Of a DNA stretch of 64,000 nt, positions 63,670 through 64,000 are shown in pieces (position 1 is the stretch's first letter; each line of letters starts with the position of its first letter). The notes below the pieces were generated by a model, which worked only from the letters and a program-made list of their open reading frames with translations, searched no databases and had not been told where the DNA came from. A program made the position numbers and the translations under genes. Origin of the DNA: Mimachlamys varia (lineage: Eukaryota > Mollusca > Bivalvia > Pectinida > Pectinidae); the NCBI GenBank assembly GCA_947623455.1, contig OX392532.1:3472001-3536000 (forward strand), in the 5' to 3' direction.

Positions 63670-64000
63670 TGCCTACCGACTTATACAAGTCTAGGTTACC
63701 GATTTGATCACAAATCTCCATTTTTAGTTGCATATATAGTATAGTGGGTGACGATGAAGTGAAACATATTCCAGTACGAAACAGTAGGCGATACAGAAAG
63801 GAAATGTGGGTTTAGTCAAGGGCAATATAGTTGACCAATCACATTTTATCTTTAACGAATATTTATTATGTTTGCGTCCACTCACTGTCGATTGATCTTG
63901 ATTTAATTCCCCATTAAAATAATTTTCGAATATCACTAACTGCTAATTTCTCGGTGATTGTGGACTGAAATCTTATTGTAATGAAATCAAGGAAAACAAG

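Overview
The window is animal nuclear DNA. Genes are split by many short phase-compatible introns, intergenic DNA is AT-rich, and tRNA-derived SINEs, fold-back elements and minisatellites are abundant. The protein relatives and the repeat types (AGGTCA-rich tandem repeats, SINEs with the box A motif GGCCGAGTGGTTAAGG) point to a lophotrochozoan, most likely a bivalve mollusc. The species is not determined, and the bivalve call is an inference.

Genes. Two tandem paralogues of the mitochondrial small chaperone Tim10 lie on the minus strand (841-2094 and 10631-18791). Each has two exons with the intron at the same position and phase, and their upstream regions share an E-box plus GGAACCGGAAA. The second copy is head to head with a complete 11-exon TRAFD1 gene on the plus strand (19299-38664, 756 codons), a TRAF-type zinc-finger regulator of innate immune signalling. 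A complete MGST3 (microsomal glutathione S-transferase 3) lies on the minus strand (5 coding exons, 46905-50224, plus a probable non-coding first exon ending at 52614). A single-exon C2H2 zinc-finger protein of 636 residues lies at 56834-58744 on the minus strand. A likely first coding exon of an unidentified plus-strand gene is at 61731-61781. These genes look independent apart from the shared Timm10/TRAFD1 promoter region; there is no operon or pathway cluster.

Repeats dominate the rest. The 7.9-kb intron of the second Timm10 copy lies beside or contains three non-autonomous-looking inverted-repeat elements filled with short iterons (9105-9928 just downstream of the gene; 13390-15725 and 16694-18162 inside the intron) and a nested fold-back block. 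TRAFD1 intron 5 holds a minisatellite of about 4.75 kb with a 52/58-bp unit.

The most striking observations are: (1) a complete minimal type-I hammerhead ribozyme motif at 62552-62595; (2) four copies of a 29-32-bp palindromic insertion, each flanked by a 7-10-bp direct repeat, one of them interrupting a tRNA-like sequence; (3) five tandem arrays in TRAFD1 and MGST3 that each duplicate an exon-intron junction and so create rows of decoy splice sites; (4) the iteron-filled elements; (5) a composite repeat carrying the CCA-ended 3' half of a tRNA-Leu between two 5S-rRNA-like segments.
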